This document shows positions 14,180-24,400 of a stretch of DNA of 64,000 nt, piece after piece; within the stretch, counting starts at the first letter, position 1, and each line of letters begins with the position of its first letter. Below the pieces are notes generated by a model. It saw only the letters and a list, made by a program, of their open reading frames with translations. It was not told the origin of the DNA and did no database searches. Position numbers and translations under genes: made by a program. Source of the stretch: Arion vulgaris (taxonomy: Eukaryota > Mollusca > Gastropoda > Stylommatophora > Arionidae); the NCBI GenBank assembly GCA_020796225.1, contig CM036759.1:1054001-1118000 (forward strand). The letters run 5' to 3'.

Positions 14180-15070
14180 TAGACAAGTCAAAATGATGTG
14201 TGAACCTAGACAAAAAATGGTGTGTGGACCTAGACAAGTCAAAATGGAAGTGGACCTAGACAAGTCAAAATGGTGTGTGGACCTAGACAAGTCAAAATGG
14301 TGTGTGGACCTAGACAAGTCAAAATGGTGTGTGGACCTAGACAAGTCAAAATGATGTGTGGACCTAGACATGTCAAAATGATGTGTGGACCTAGACAAGT
14401 CAAAATGGTGTGTAGATTTAGACAAGTCAAAATGATGTGTAGACCTAGACAAGTCAAAATGGTGTGTGGACCTAGACAAGTCAAAATGGTGTGGATCTAG
14501 ACAAGTCAAAATGGTGTGTGGACCTAGACAAGTCAAAATGATGTGTGGACCTAGACAAGTCAAAATGGTGTGTAGACCTAGACAAGTCAAAATGATGTGT
14601 GGACCTAGACAAGTCAAAATGGTGTGTGAACCTAGACAAGTCAAAATGGTGTGTGGACCTAGACAAGTCAAAATGATGTGTGGACCTAGACAAGTCAAAA
14701 TGGTGTGTGAACCTAGACAAGTCAAAATGGTGTGTGGACCTAGACAAGTCAAATGATGTGTGAGACCTAGACAAGTCAAAATGGTGTGTGGACCTAGACA
14801 AGTCAAAATGATGTGTGGACCTAGACAAGTCAAAATGGTGTGTGGACCTAGACAAGTCAAAATGGTGTGGATCTAGACAAGTCAAATGGTGGTGGACCTA
14901 GACAAGTCAAATGGTGTGTGACCTAGACAAGTCAAATGGTGTGTGGACCTAGACAAGTCAAAATGATGTGTGGACCTAGACAAGTCAAAATGGTGTGTGG
15001 ACCTAAACAAGTCAAATGGTGTAGACCTAGACAAGTCAAAATGGTGTGTAGACTAGACATCAAATGGTGT
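14180..15070. repeat. Minisatellite, 27 bp unit, about 32 copies
   Basis: Unit CCTAGACAAGTCAAAATGGT + GTGTGGA (27 bp) with G/A alternation at ATGGTG or ATGATG. Open frames appear on both strands because the period is a multiple of three. Single-base losses of one A from the AAAA run accumulate after 14,750 and end the long frames. No gene is supported. Confidence 0.95.
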
Positions 15071-15310
15071 GGTTAGCTGACCATTTCTTTCAGAAGAAAA
15101 TTGTTAATTATTTTCTGATAATTCATGTAATGGAATTGTATTGTACTCTTTTGTTGTTATGTTTAGACCTTGATTTGTGTGTTCTACACCTAATTAACTT
15201 GATAATTTTCTGATTAATATCTCAGAGAAAGCTATAAACTATTTAAGATATCACTGATTTTCTTCTGGTACTAGAAATGTGTAGAAGTATTTTGTCATGA
15301 ATATTGGTAT
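15071..15310. other. Unique AT-rich spacer
   Basis: Single-copy sequence between the 27-bp and 34-bp arrays. Nothing recognised on either strand. Confidence 0.6.
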
Positions 15311-15485
15311 TATTTCTATAATGATCAGAGTATTTTCAGACTCATATTTCTAAAATGATCAGAGTATTTTCAGACTCATATTTCTATAATGATCAGAGTA
15401 TTTTCAGACTCATATTTCTATAATGATCAGAGTATTTTCAGACTCATATTTCTATAATGATCAGAATACTTTCAGACTCATATTT
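15311..15485. repeat. Minisatellite, 34 bp unit, 5 copies
   Basis: Unit ATTTCTATAATGATCAGAGT + ATTTTCAGACTCAT (34 bp), nearly identical copies. Contains the palindrome TGATCA. Confidence 0.93.
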
Positions 15486-15544
15486 GAGAAGATAATACAG
15501 TTCTGTCATGTTAACAGAAAACTAATTCCGAAACTTGTTATTTG

Positions 15545-17250
15545 TTGGTATTTGCTAGTCTGTCATGTTTAGTATTGTGTGGCAGTTATTGGTGGCTTCA
15601 TGGATATTTTAAAATATTTGCTAGTCTGTCATGTTTAGTATTGTGTGCAGTTATTGGTGCTTCATGGATATTTAAAATATTTGCTAGTCTGTCATGTTTA
15701 GTATTGTGTGGCAGTTATTGGTGACTTCATGGATATTTTAAAATATTTGCTAGTCTGTCATGTTTAGTATTGTGTGGCAGTTATTGGTGACTTCATGGAT
15801 ACTTTAAAATATTTGCTAGTCTGTCATGTTTAGTATTGTGTGGCAGTTATTGGTGACTTCATGGATATTTTAAAATATTTGCTAGTCTGTCATGTTTAGT
15901 ATTGTGTGGCAGTTATTGGTGGCTTCATGGATATTTAAAATATTTGCTAGTCTCTCATGTTTAGTATTGTGTGGCAGTTATTGGTGGCTTCATGGATACT
16001 TTAAAATATTTGCTAGTCTGTCATGTTTAGTATTGTGTGGCAGTTATTGGTGACTTCATGGATACTTTAAAATATTTGCTAGTCTGTCATGTTTAGTATT
16101 GTGTGGCAGTTATTGGTGACTTCATGGATATTTTAAAATATTTGCTAGTCTGTCATGTTTAGTATTGTGTGGCAGTTATTGGTGGCTTCATGGATACTTT
16201 AAAATATTTGCTAGTCTGTCATGTTTAGTATTGTGTGCAGTTATTGGTGCTTCATGGATACTTTAAAATATTTGCTAGTCTGTCATGTTTAGTATTGTGT
16301 GGCAGTTATTGGTGACTTCATGGATACTTTAAAATATTTGCTAGTCTGTCATGTTTAGTATTGTGTGGCAGTTATTGGTGACTTCATGGATACTTTAAAA
16401 TATTTGCTAGTCTGTCATGTTTAGTATTGTGTGGCAGTTATTGGTGACTTCATGGATACTTTAAAATATTTGCTAGTCTGTCATGTTTAGTATTGTGTGG
16501 CAGTTATTGGTGACTTCATGGATATTTTAAAATATTTGCTAGTCTGTCATGTTTAGTATTGTGTGGCAGTTATTGGTGACTTCATGGATACTTTAAAATA
16601 TTTGCTAGTCTGTCATGTTTAGTATTGTGTGGCAGTTATTGGTGACTTCATGGATACTTTAAAATATTTGCTAGTCTGTCATGTTTAGTATTGTGTGGCA
16701 GTTATTGGTGACTTCATGGATATTTTAAAATATTTGCTAGTCTGTCATGTTTAGTATTGTGTGGCAGTTATTGGTGACTTCATGGATATTTTAAAATATT
16801 TGCTAGTCTGTCATGTTTAGTATTGTGTGGCAGTTATTGGTGACTTCATGGATACTTTAAAATATTTGCTAGTCTGTCATGTTTAGTATTGTGTGGCAGT
16901 TATTGGTGACTTCATGGATACTTTAAAATATTTGCTAGTCTGTCATGTTTAGTATTGTGTGGCAGTTATTGGTGACTTCATGGATATTTTAAAATATTTG
17001 CTAGTCTGTCATGTTTAGTATTGTGTGGCAGTTATTGGTGACTTCATGGATATTTTAAAATATTTGCTAGTCTGTCATGTTTAGTATTGTGTGCAGTTAT
17101 TAGTGACTTCATGATACTTTAAAATATTTGTAGTCTGTCATGTTTAGTATTGTGTGCAGTTATTGGTGACTTCATGATACTTTAAAATATTTGCTAGTCT
17201 GTCATGTTTAGATTGTTGGCAGTTATTGGTGCTTCATGATATTTAAAATA
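15545..17250. repeat. Minisatellite, 66 bp unit, about 26 copies
   Basis: Unit of 66 bp: AAAATATTTGCTAGTCTGTC, ATGTTTAGTATTGTGTGGCA, GTTATTGGTGACTTCATGGA, TACTTT. Two sub-types alternate irregularly (GATATTTTAA or GATACTTTAA; GGTGACTTC or GGTGGCTTC), which suggests amplification of mixed blocks. The right end (17,100-17,250) is degraded by small deletions. Confidence 0.96.
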
Positions 17251-17262
17251 TTTGTCTTCATG

Positions 17263-17882
17263 TCTAGTCTTATAGTTCCTTCTATTATTTATCCTCAACT
17301 TTTGTCTTATACTTTCCAGATCACATGCACTAGGTTCACACTCTATTATATGTGTCTTGTCTTCAACTTTTGTCTTATACTTTCCAGATCACATGTACTA
17401 GGTTCACACTCTATTATAAGTGTCTTGTCTTCAACTTTGTCTTATACTTTCCAGATCACATGTACTAGGTTCACACTCTATTATATGTGTCTTGTCTTCA
17501 ACTTTTGTCTTATACTTTCCAGATCACATGGACTAGATTCACACTCTATTATATGTGTCTTGTCTTCAACTTTTGTCTTATACTTTCCAGATCACATGTA
17601 CTAGATTCACACTCTATTATATGTGTCTTGTCTTCAACTTTGTCTTATACTTTCCAGATCACATGGACTAGATTCACACTCTATTATATGTGTCTTGTCC
17701 TCAACTTTTGTCTTATACTTTCCAGATCACATGTACTAGGTTCACACTCTATTATATGTGTCTTGTCTTCAACTTTTATCTTATACAGGCTGTTCAAGAT
17801 AAAAGTAGGCCGATTGACAAATGAAAACTAACCAATCAGGCTACTTTTATCTTGAACACCCTATACTTTCCAGATCACTCTA
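17263..17882. repeat. Minisatellite, 68 bp unit, about 8 copies, 3' splice-site-like
   Basis: Unit of 68 bp containing TCAACTTTTGTCTTATACTT then TCCAGATCACATGTACTAGG. Each unit carries a pyrimidine tract ending in TTTCCAG, a good match to a metazoan 3' splice site on the + strand, the same strand as the exon at 19,095. One copy is interrupted by the 76-bp MITE at 17,787-17,862. Confidence 0.93.
17787..17862. mobile_element. 76-bp palindromic MITE with 4-bp target duplication
   Basis: Terminal inverted repeats AGGCTGTTCAAGATAAAAGT and, on the other strand, AGGGTGTTCAAGATAAAAGT. The inner arms GATTG/CAATC extend the potential hairpin towards a loop of about 15 bases. It sits inside one unit of the 68-bp array. 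The uninterrupted unit reads CTTATACTTTCC, whereas here ATAC is present on both sides (17,783-17,786 and 17,863-17,866). The insertion is therefore directly visible against neighbouring copies. No coding capacity. A 4-bp (or, read one base differently, 5-bp) duplication does not settle the superfamily. Confidence 0.88.
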
Positions 17883-17885
17883 TTA

Positions 17886-18340
17886 TACCTGGAATGTATG
17901 ATGTTTACCTGGAATGTATGATGTTACCTGAATGTATGATGATACCTGGAATGTATGATGTTTACCTGGAATGTATGATGTATACCTGGAATGTATGATG
18001 TTTACCTGGAATGTATGATGTATACCTGGAATGTATGATGTTTACCTGGAATGTATGATGTTTACCTGGAATGTATGATGTATACCTGGAATGTATGATG
18101 TATACCTGGAATGTATGATGTTTACCTGGAATGTATGATGTTTACCTGGAATGTATGATGTTTACCTGGAATGTATGATGTTTACCTGGAATGTATGATG
18201 TTTACCTGGAATGTATGATGTTTACCTGGAATGTATGATGTATACCTGGAATGTATGATGTATACCTGGAATGTATGATGTTTACCTGGAATGTATGATG
18301 TCATACCTGGAATGTAGTTTACCCTGATATGATGTTATGA
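17886..18340. repeat. Minisatellite, 20 bp unit, about 22 copies
   Basis: Unit TTTACCTGGAATGTATGATG, with TATACCTGG variants. On the minus strand each unit contains TTCCAGGTAAA, which looks like a 5' splice site but opposes the strand of the coding exons nearby. Confidence 0.97.
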
Positions 18341-19068
18341 ATGTATGCTTCATTGGATATGTGTTATATATCCTCCATGATATGTGTTGTATATCCTTCA
18401 TGATATGTGTTGTATATCCTTCATGATATGTGTTGTATATCCTTCATGATATGTGTTGTATATCCTTCATGATATGTGTTGTATATCCTTGATGATATGT
18501 GTTGTATATCCTCCATGATATGTGTTGTATATCCTATGATATATGTGTGTATATCCTCCATGATATGTGTTGTATATCCTCCATGATATGTGTTGTATAT
18601 CCTTCATGATATGTGTTATATATCCTCCATGATATGTGTTGTATATCCTTCATGATATGTGTTATATATCCTCCATGATATGTGTTGTATATCCTTCATG
18701 ATATGTGTTGTATATCCTTCATGATATGTGTTGTATATCCTTCATGATATGTGTTGTATATCCTTCATGATATGTGTTGTATATCCTTCATGATATGTGT
18801 TGTATATCCTTCATGATATGTGTTGTATATCCATGATATGTTGTATATCCTTCATGATATGTGTTGTATATCCTTCATGATATGTGTTGTATATCCTTCA
18901 TGATATGTGTTGTATATCCTTGATGATAGTGTGTATATCCTTCATGATATGTGTTGTATATCCTTCATGATATGTGTTGTATATCCTTCATGATATGTGT
19001 TGTATATCCTTCATGATATGTGTTGTATATCCTCCATGATATGTGTTGTATATCCTCCATGATATACT
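18341..19068. repeat. Minisatellite, 23 bp unit, about 31 copies
   Basis: Unit TTCATGATATGTGTTGTATA + TCC (23 bp) with TTC/CTC alternation before ATGATATG. It directly abuts the previous array and ends about 26 bases before the exon at 19,095. Confidence 0.96.
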
Positions 19069-19094
19069 TAAGGAAGTTGTTCTGACACTCCTAG

Positions 19095-19226
19095 GTATTT
19101 CGGAATCTTGCACGTACTCTCGGTCTTTGTTATTCTGGGTATCGGGGCGGATGATCTGTTCGTCTTCTACGACATGTGGCGTACTACAGCCTTTATGGAT
19201 CTAAACACTGTCAGGAAAAGATTTAG
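19095..19226 (+). CDS. Exon of a Dispatched/Patched-family sterol-sensing-domain (RND) transporter
   Basis: A 132-base exon with acceptor GACACTCCTAG before 19,095 and donor AG|GTAAAT after 19,226. It is read in the frame starting at 19,096 and stays open across its length. The translation begins YFGILHVLSVFVILGIGADD and continues LFVFYDMWRTTAF. It is a hydrophobic membrane segment carrying the G-x-G-x-D-D motif followed by a D-x-W turn. In the RND superfamily the paired aspartates of TM4 are the proton/cation-relay residues. GIGADD plus D-x-W is typical of Dispatched, which releases lipid-anchored Hedgehog; Patched and NPC1 have related forms. The exon ends two bases into a codon (TTT AG). 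The exon at 33,059 starts with the one base needed. Only this fragment is visible, so Dispatched rather than another Patched-domain protein is inference. No earlier exon was recognised in the repeats to the left. Confidence 0.8.
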
Positions 19227-19666
19227 GTAAATGCATACGGTACATTAGGTAAGTCTATACACCTGACAATTCTGTACTCCAGGTAAGCTTATACACCTGA
19301 CAATTATGTATGCCAGGTATGTCTATACACCTGACAATTCTATACTCCAGGTAATTCTTTACAACTGGCAATTTTGTACGCCAGGTAGTTCTAATCACCT
19401 GACAACTCTGTAAGTATATATATCTGACAATTCTGTACTCCAGGTAAGTATATACATCTGACATTTCTGTTGTGCCAGGTAAATCTATACACCGGACAAT
19501 TGTGTACGCCAGGTAGCTCTAATCACCTGACAATTCTGTACTCTAGGTAATTATTTACACCTAACAATTTTGTACGCCAGATAGTTCTAATCACCTGACA
19601 ATTCTGTAAGCCAGGTAAGTCTATACACCTGACAATTCTGTACGCCAGGTAAGTCTATTGTCTATT
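19227..19666 (+). repeat. 32-bp minisatellite of 5' splice-site-like units, about 13 copies
   Basis: Starts at the donor of the exon at 19,095. Units contain CCAGGTAAGTCTATACACCT then GACAATTCTGTA. Most units carry CAGGTA followed by AGT, AGC, TGT, ATT, GTT or AAT. Several are the exact metazoan consensus CAG|GTAAGT (for example about 19,440, 19,614 and 19,646). Copies are more diverged than in the large arrays, so this one is older. Confidence 0.93.
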
Positions 19667-19766
19667 CCCAGGTGGAAGACGTAGTTGGCTGTCCACTCTT
19701 GCAGTTAAGCATGGGAATGAGAGCTTTAATTTGCGTTCTAGGGCCATATGAGTTGCCCTTGTTGTG
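19667..19766. other. Short unique spacer
   Basis: Sequence between the donor-like array and the retrotransposon. TCTATTCCCAG at 19,661-19,671 resembles a 3' splice site, but the sequence behind it shows no family resemblance that I can name. Confidence 0.5.
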
Positions 19767-19786
19767 TTATATCCGTGTTTATGTAG

Positions 19787-20533
19787 GATATCCAAATAGG
19801 ATATCCAAAGCCAGTGCTGTGTTAGGAAGGTTACGTGTCACTGTGTGGGAACGGAAGGGGATAAGCATAGTCACAAAGCTGAATGTTTACCAGGCCATAG
19901 TGCTAACCACGCTGCTGTACACAAGCGAGACATGGACAGTGTATTGCAGACACGCAAGAAAATTAAACCATTTCCACACAAGCTGTCTACGCAGAATACT
20001 AAAAATAAACTGGCAGGACAAAATTCCAGATAGCGAAGTCCTCACTAGAGCAAAGATCCCAAGCGTTAACACCCTGTTGCAGAAGGCCCAACTGAGATGG
20101 GTCGGTCACATTGCTCGAATGCCTGATAAACGCATCCCAAAACAGTTAATGTATGACGAACTTGAAGGGGGCAGACGTTTAGCTGGTGGACAGAAAAACG
20201 CTTTAAAGACACTCTTAAAGTGTCTCTGAAATGCTTCGATATAGACACCTCACCATAGGAATCCCTGGCGCAAGATCGCCAAAATGTGGCACTGTAACAA
20301 CAAAAGAGGAACCCGAATAGCTGAGAATCATCGTATTGTTGAGTCACAGAGAAAATGAGCAGCGCGAAAAGACAGAGTACACAACACGCACATGTCTAAC
20401 CTTGATCATGTATGCCCCACCTGTGGTCGGGGATTCTGTTCTAGGATTGGACTCTACAGTCACCTCCGCACACCTAGAGAGGCAACAGCACACTCTGAGA
20501 TTGTTGTCACATCGCTTGCGATGGACGGCATTT
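19787..20533 (+). mobile_element. 5'-truncated non-LTR retrotransposon with 20-bp target-site duplication
   Basis: The direct repeat TTATATCCGTGTTTATGTAG occurs at 19,767-19,786 and 20,534-20,553 and brackets this insert. The + strand encodes the end of a LINE ORF2: RISKASAVLGRL at the truncated start, then TTLLYTSETWTVYCRHARK, LRRILKINWQDKI, EVLTRAKIPS and LRWVGHIARMPDKRIPKQ. This is the post-RT region common in RTE/CR1/Jockey-like animal LINEs. After a frameshift near 20,220 a C-terminal zinc-knuckle-like piece follows at about 20,400 (CPTCGRGF...RIGLYSHLRT), as expected for this type of ORF2. No RT catalytic core is present, so the copy is dead on arrival. Confidence 0.85.
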
Positions 20534-20629
20534 TTATATCCGTGTTTATGTAGTGTGGTCTTGCTATTGTCTATCCATATTTTCTTGGTCTTCCTTAGCT
20601 CTAGTACCTGATCTCTTTTTATTGTATAC

Positions 20630-21030
20630 TGTTATTTCATGGACATTGAACACACAGATAGAAAAAATTCTGAGGGCCACAGAAATGTGGTTTATAGAAG
20701 AATGTTGAGAATCCCATGGACTGCTAAAATGACTAATGTTGAGGTGTTGAATGAGATCAAGACAAGAGAAAGCTTATCATCAATATAAGAAAGAGGCAGT
20801 CATCATTTTTCGGACATGTGATGAGGAGGGAGGTTTAGAACACATTGTGACAACCGGTAAAATCGATGGTAGATGAGACAGAGGAAGACAGAGAGAGAAA
20901 ATTTTGGATAGTCTGACTTCACGGTACGGAGGAGCGTCAACATCTGGGATGATAGCAAACACCAACGACAGAGATTTGTGAGATCCATGATCGCCTACGC
21001 CAGCCGTCATTGCACCTGATGATGCTGTTT
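20630..21030 (+). mobile_element. Fragment of a second, different LINE (ORF2 C-terminal region)
   Basis: Across several frameshifts the + strand gives WTLNTQIEKILRATEMW, then YRRMLRIPWTAKMTNVEVLN, FGHVMRREGLEHIVTTGKI and DRGRQREKILDSL, ending near DLxRSMIAYASRH. This order (EMW...RRMLRI.WT...GH.MR...TGKI.G...RGRQR) is the conserved C-terminal part of a LINE-type endonuclease/reverse transcriptase protein. It differs clearly from the element at 19,787-20,533. At least two frameshifts and stops break it. Its ends were not defined. Confidence 0.75.
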
Positions 21031-21082
21031 TGGTGGTTGGTTGTATTTCATTCTCATTAAATGTCCAAACCACTGCATTTGT

Positions 21083-21375
21083 TGTCTTTCAATGTATTCG
21101 GTGCATGAAGTTATGCCCACTCTGCTTCTGATATCTTTCAATGTATTCGGTGCATGAAGTTATGCCCATTCTGCTTTGATATCTTTCAATGTATTTGTGC
21201 ATGAAGTTATGCCCACTTGCTTCTGATATCTTTCAATGTATCTGGTGCATGAAGTTATGCCCATTCTGCTTCTGATATCTTTCAATGTATTCGGTGCATT
21301 AAATTATGCCCATTCTGCTTTGATATCTTTCAATGTATTCAGTATGAAATTATGCCCATTCTGCTTCTGAAGCCC
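21083..21375. repeat. Minisatellite, 49 bp unit, 6 copies
   Basis: Unit of 49 bp: CTGCTTCTGATATCTTTCAA, TGTATTCGGTGCATGAAGTT, ATGCCCATT. Copies differ by small deletions. 21,376-21,430 after it is a short single-copy stretch. Confidence 0.93.
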
Positions 21376-21430
21376 TCATTTCGTTGTTTTATCTTTCCTG
21401 GGACTCCCCCTGCCTTCCTCAAGCATTTGG

Positions 21431-24400
21431 TAAGTCTATCTCTATGTGCTAGTTCTATCTCTCTCTCTGTGCTAGTTCTATCTCTCTCTCTCTGTGCTAG
21501 TTCTATCTCTCTGTGCTAGTTCTCTCTCTTTCTCTCTATTTGCTAGTTCTATACTCTCCTCTCTCTCTGTGCTAGTTCTATATCTCTCTTTCTCTGTGCT
21601 AGCTCTATTTCTCTTTCTGTGCTAGTTCTATCTCTCTCTCTGTGCTAGCTTTTATCTTTTTTTTCTCTGTGTGCTAGTTCTATCTTTCTCTCTGTGTTAA
21701 GATATCTCTCTCTCTGTGCTAGTTCTATTCTCTCTCTCTGTGTTAGTTCTATCTCTCTGTGCTAGTTCTATCTCTCTCTGTGTTAGTTCTCTCTCTCTCT
21801 CTGTGTGCTAGTTCTATCTTTTCTATTAGTGTGCTAGTTCTATCTTCTCTCTGTGCTAGTTCTATCTCTCTCTCTGTGCTAGTTCTATTTTCTCTCTCTG
21901 CTAGTTCTCTCTCTCTGTGGGTAGTTCTATCTTTCTATTATGTGCTAGTTCTATCTCTTTCTGTGCTAACTCTATCTCTCTCTGTGCTATTCTATCTCTC
22001 TGTGTTAGTTTCTCTCTCTCTGTGTTAGTTTCTCTCTCTGTGTTAGTTCTATCTCTCTGTGTTAGTTATATCTTCTCTTTTGTTAGTTCTCTCTCTGTGT
22101 TAGTTCTTCTCTCTGTGTTAGTTCTGTTTTCTCTGTGTTAGTTCTTTCTCTCTGTGTTAGTTCTACTTCTCTCTCTGTGTTAGTTCTCTCTCTTTTGTTA
22201 GTTCTATCTCTCTCTGTTAGTTCTCTCTCTCTCTGTGTTAGTTCTCTCTCTCTCTGTGTTAGTTTTCTCTCTCTGTGTTAGTTCTCTCTGTGTTAGTTCT
22301 CTCTCTCTGTGCTAGTTCTATCTCTCTCTCTGTGTTAGTTCTCTCCCTCTGTGTTAGTTCTCTCTCTCTGTGTTAGTTCTCTCTCTCTGTGCTAGTTATA
22401 TCTCTCTGTGTTAGATTTCTCTCTCTGTAGTTCTCTCTCTCTGTGTTAGTTCTATCTCTCTGTGTTAGTTATATCTCTCTCTGTGTTAGTTCTCTCTCTG
22501 TGTTAGTTCTCTCTCTGTGTTAGTTCTCTCTCTCTGTGTTAGTTCTTTCTCTTTTGTGTAGTTCTATCTCTCCCCTGTGTTAGTTCTCTCTCTGTGGTTA
22601 GTTCTATTCTCTCTGTTAGTTCTTCTCTCTGTGTTAGTTCTCTCTCTGTGTTAGTCTCTCTCTGTGTTAGTTCTCTTTTGTGTTAGTCTTCTCTCTCTGT
22701 GCTAGTTCTATCTCTCTCTCTGTGTTAGTTCTCTCTCTCTCTGTGTTAGTTCTTTCTCTCTCTGTGTTAGTTCTCTCTCTCTGTGCTAGTTCTATCTCTC
22801 TGTGTTAGTTCTATCTCTCTCTGTGTTAGCTCTTCTCTCTGTTTGTTCATCTCTCCCGTGCTAGTTCTCTCTCTCTGTGTTAGTCTCTCTCTCTGTGTTA
22901 GTTCTCTCTGTGTGTTAGTTCACCCCTCTCTCTGTGTTAGTTCTTTCTCTCTCTCTCTGTGCTAGTTCTATTCTCTCTCTGTGTTAGTCTTCTTCTCTCT
23001 GTGTTAGTTCTCTCTCTGTGCTAGTTCTATCTCTCTCTGTGTTAGTTCTATCTCTCTGTGTTAGTTCTCTCTCTGTGTTAGTTCTCTCTCTGTGTTAGTT
23101 CTCTCTCTTTGTGTTAGTCTCTCTCTCTCTGTGTTAGTTCTATGTCTCTCCCCTGTGTTAGTTCTCTCTCTGTGTTAGTTCTATCTCTCTCTGTGCTAGT
23201 TCTCTCTCTCTGTGTGCTAGTTCTATCTCTCTCTGTGTTAGTTCTCTCTCTGTGTTAGTTCTCTCTCTCTGTGTTAGTTCTCTCTCTCTCTGTGCTAGTT
23301 CTATCTCTCTCTGTGTTAGTTCTCTCTCTCTCTGTTAGTTATCTCTCTCTCTGTGCTAGGTCTATCTCTCTCTGTGTTAGTTCTATCTCTCTGTGTTAGT
23401 TCTCTCTCTCTGTGTTAGTTCTCTCTCTGTGTTAGTTCTCTCTCTGTGTTAGTTCTCTCTTTCTCTGTGTTAGTTCTATCTCTCTCTGTGTTAGTTCTAT
23501 CTCTCTGTGTTAGTTCTCTCTCTCTCTGTGTTAGTTCTCTGTGTTAGTTCTTCTCTCTCTCTGTGTTAGTTCTCTCTCTCTGTGCTAGTTCTATCTCTCT
23601 CTCTCTGTGTTAGTTCTCTCTCTCTCTCTCTCTCTGTGTTAGTTCTCTCTGTGTTAGTTTTTCTCTCTGTGCTAGTTCTATCTCCTCTGTGTTAGTTCTA
23701 TCTCTCTCTCTCTGTTAGTTCTTTCTCTCTGTGTTAGTTCTATTTTCTCTGTGCTAGTTCTCTCTCTCTGTGCTCAGTTCTCTCTCTGTGTTAGTTCTCT
23801 CTCTCTGTGTTAGTTCTCTCTCTGTGTTAGTTCTCTCTCTCTCTCTGTTCTTCTCTCTCTCTCTCTGTGCTAGTTCTATCTCTCTCTGTGTTAGTTCTTC
23901 TCTCTGTGTTAGTCTCTCTCTCTGTGCTAGTTCATCTCTCTCTGTGTTAGTTCTATTTTCTCTTGTGTTAGTTCTCTCTGTGTTAGTTCTATCTCTCTCT
24001 GTGTTAGTTCTCTCTCTGTGCTAGTTCTTCTCTGTGTGTTGTTTCTCTCTCTGTGTTAGTTCTTCTCCTGTGTTAGTTCTCTCTCTCTCTTGTTAGTTCT
24101 CTCCCCTCTCTCTGTGTTAGTTCTCTCTCTGTGTTAGTTCTTCTCTCGTCTAGTTCCATTCTCTCTCTGTGTTAGTTCTCTCTCTCTCTGTGTTAGTTCT
24201 TTCTCTCTCTGTGTTAGTTCTATCTCTCTCTGTGCTAGTTCTTCTCTTCTGTGCTAGTTTCTCTCTGTTTAGTTCTCTTTCTGTGTTATTCTCTCTGTGT
24301 TAGTTCACTCTTCTCTCTCTGTTATCTCTCTCTCTCTCTCTGTGCTAGTTCTACCCTTTTTCTCTGTGTTAGTCTCTCTCTCTGTGTTAGTCTCTCTCTG

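Noticed and set aside
14145..14885. Open frames on both strands in the 27-bp array
   Set aside because: Same effect of a 27-bp period; frames end wherever one A is lost from the AAAA run.
1..19070. Regular arrays as CRISPR
   Set aside because: Units are contiguous without unique spacers, there are no cas genes, and the genome is eukaryotic.
19661..19766. Small exon after TCTATTCCCAG
   Set aside because: No matching donor in the required phase and no similarity to the transporter family. The 19,226-33,059 junction already keeps phase.
20066..20347. Minus-strand frame opposite the LINE
   Set aside because: Shadow of the + strand retrotransposon coding sequence.
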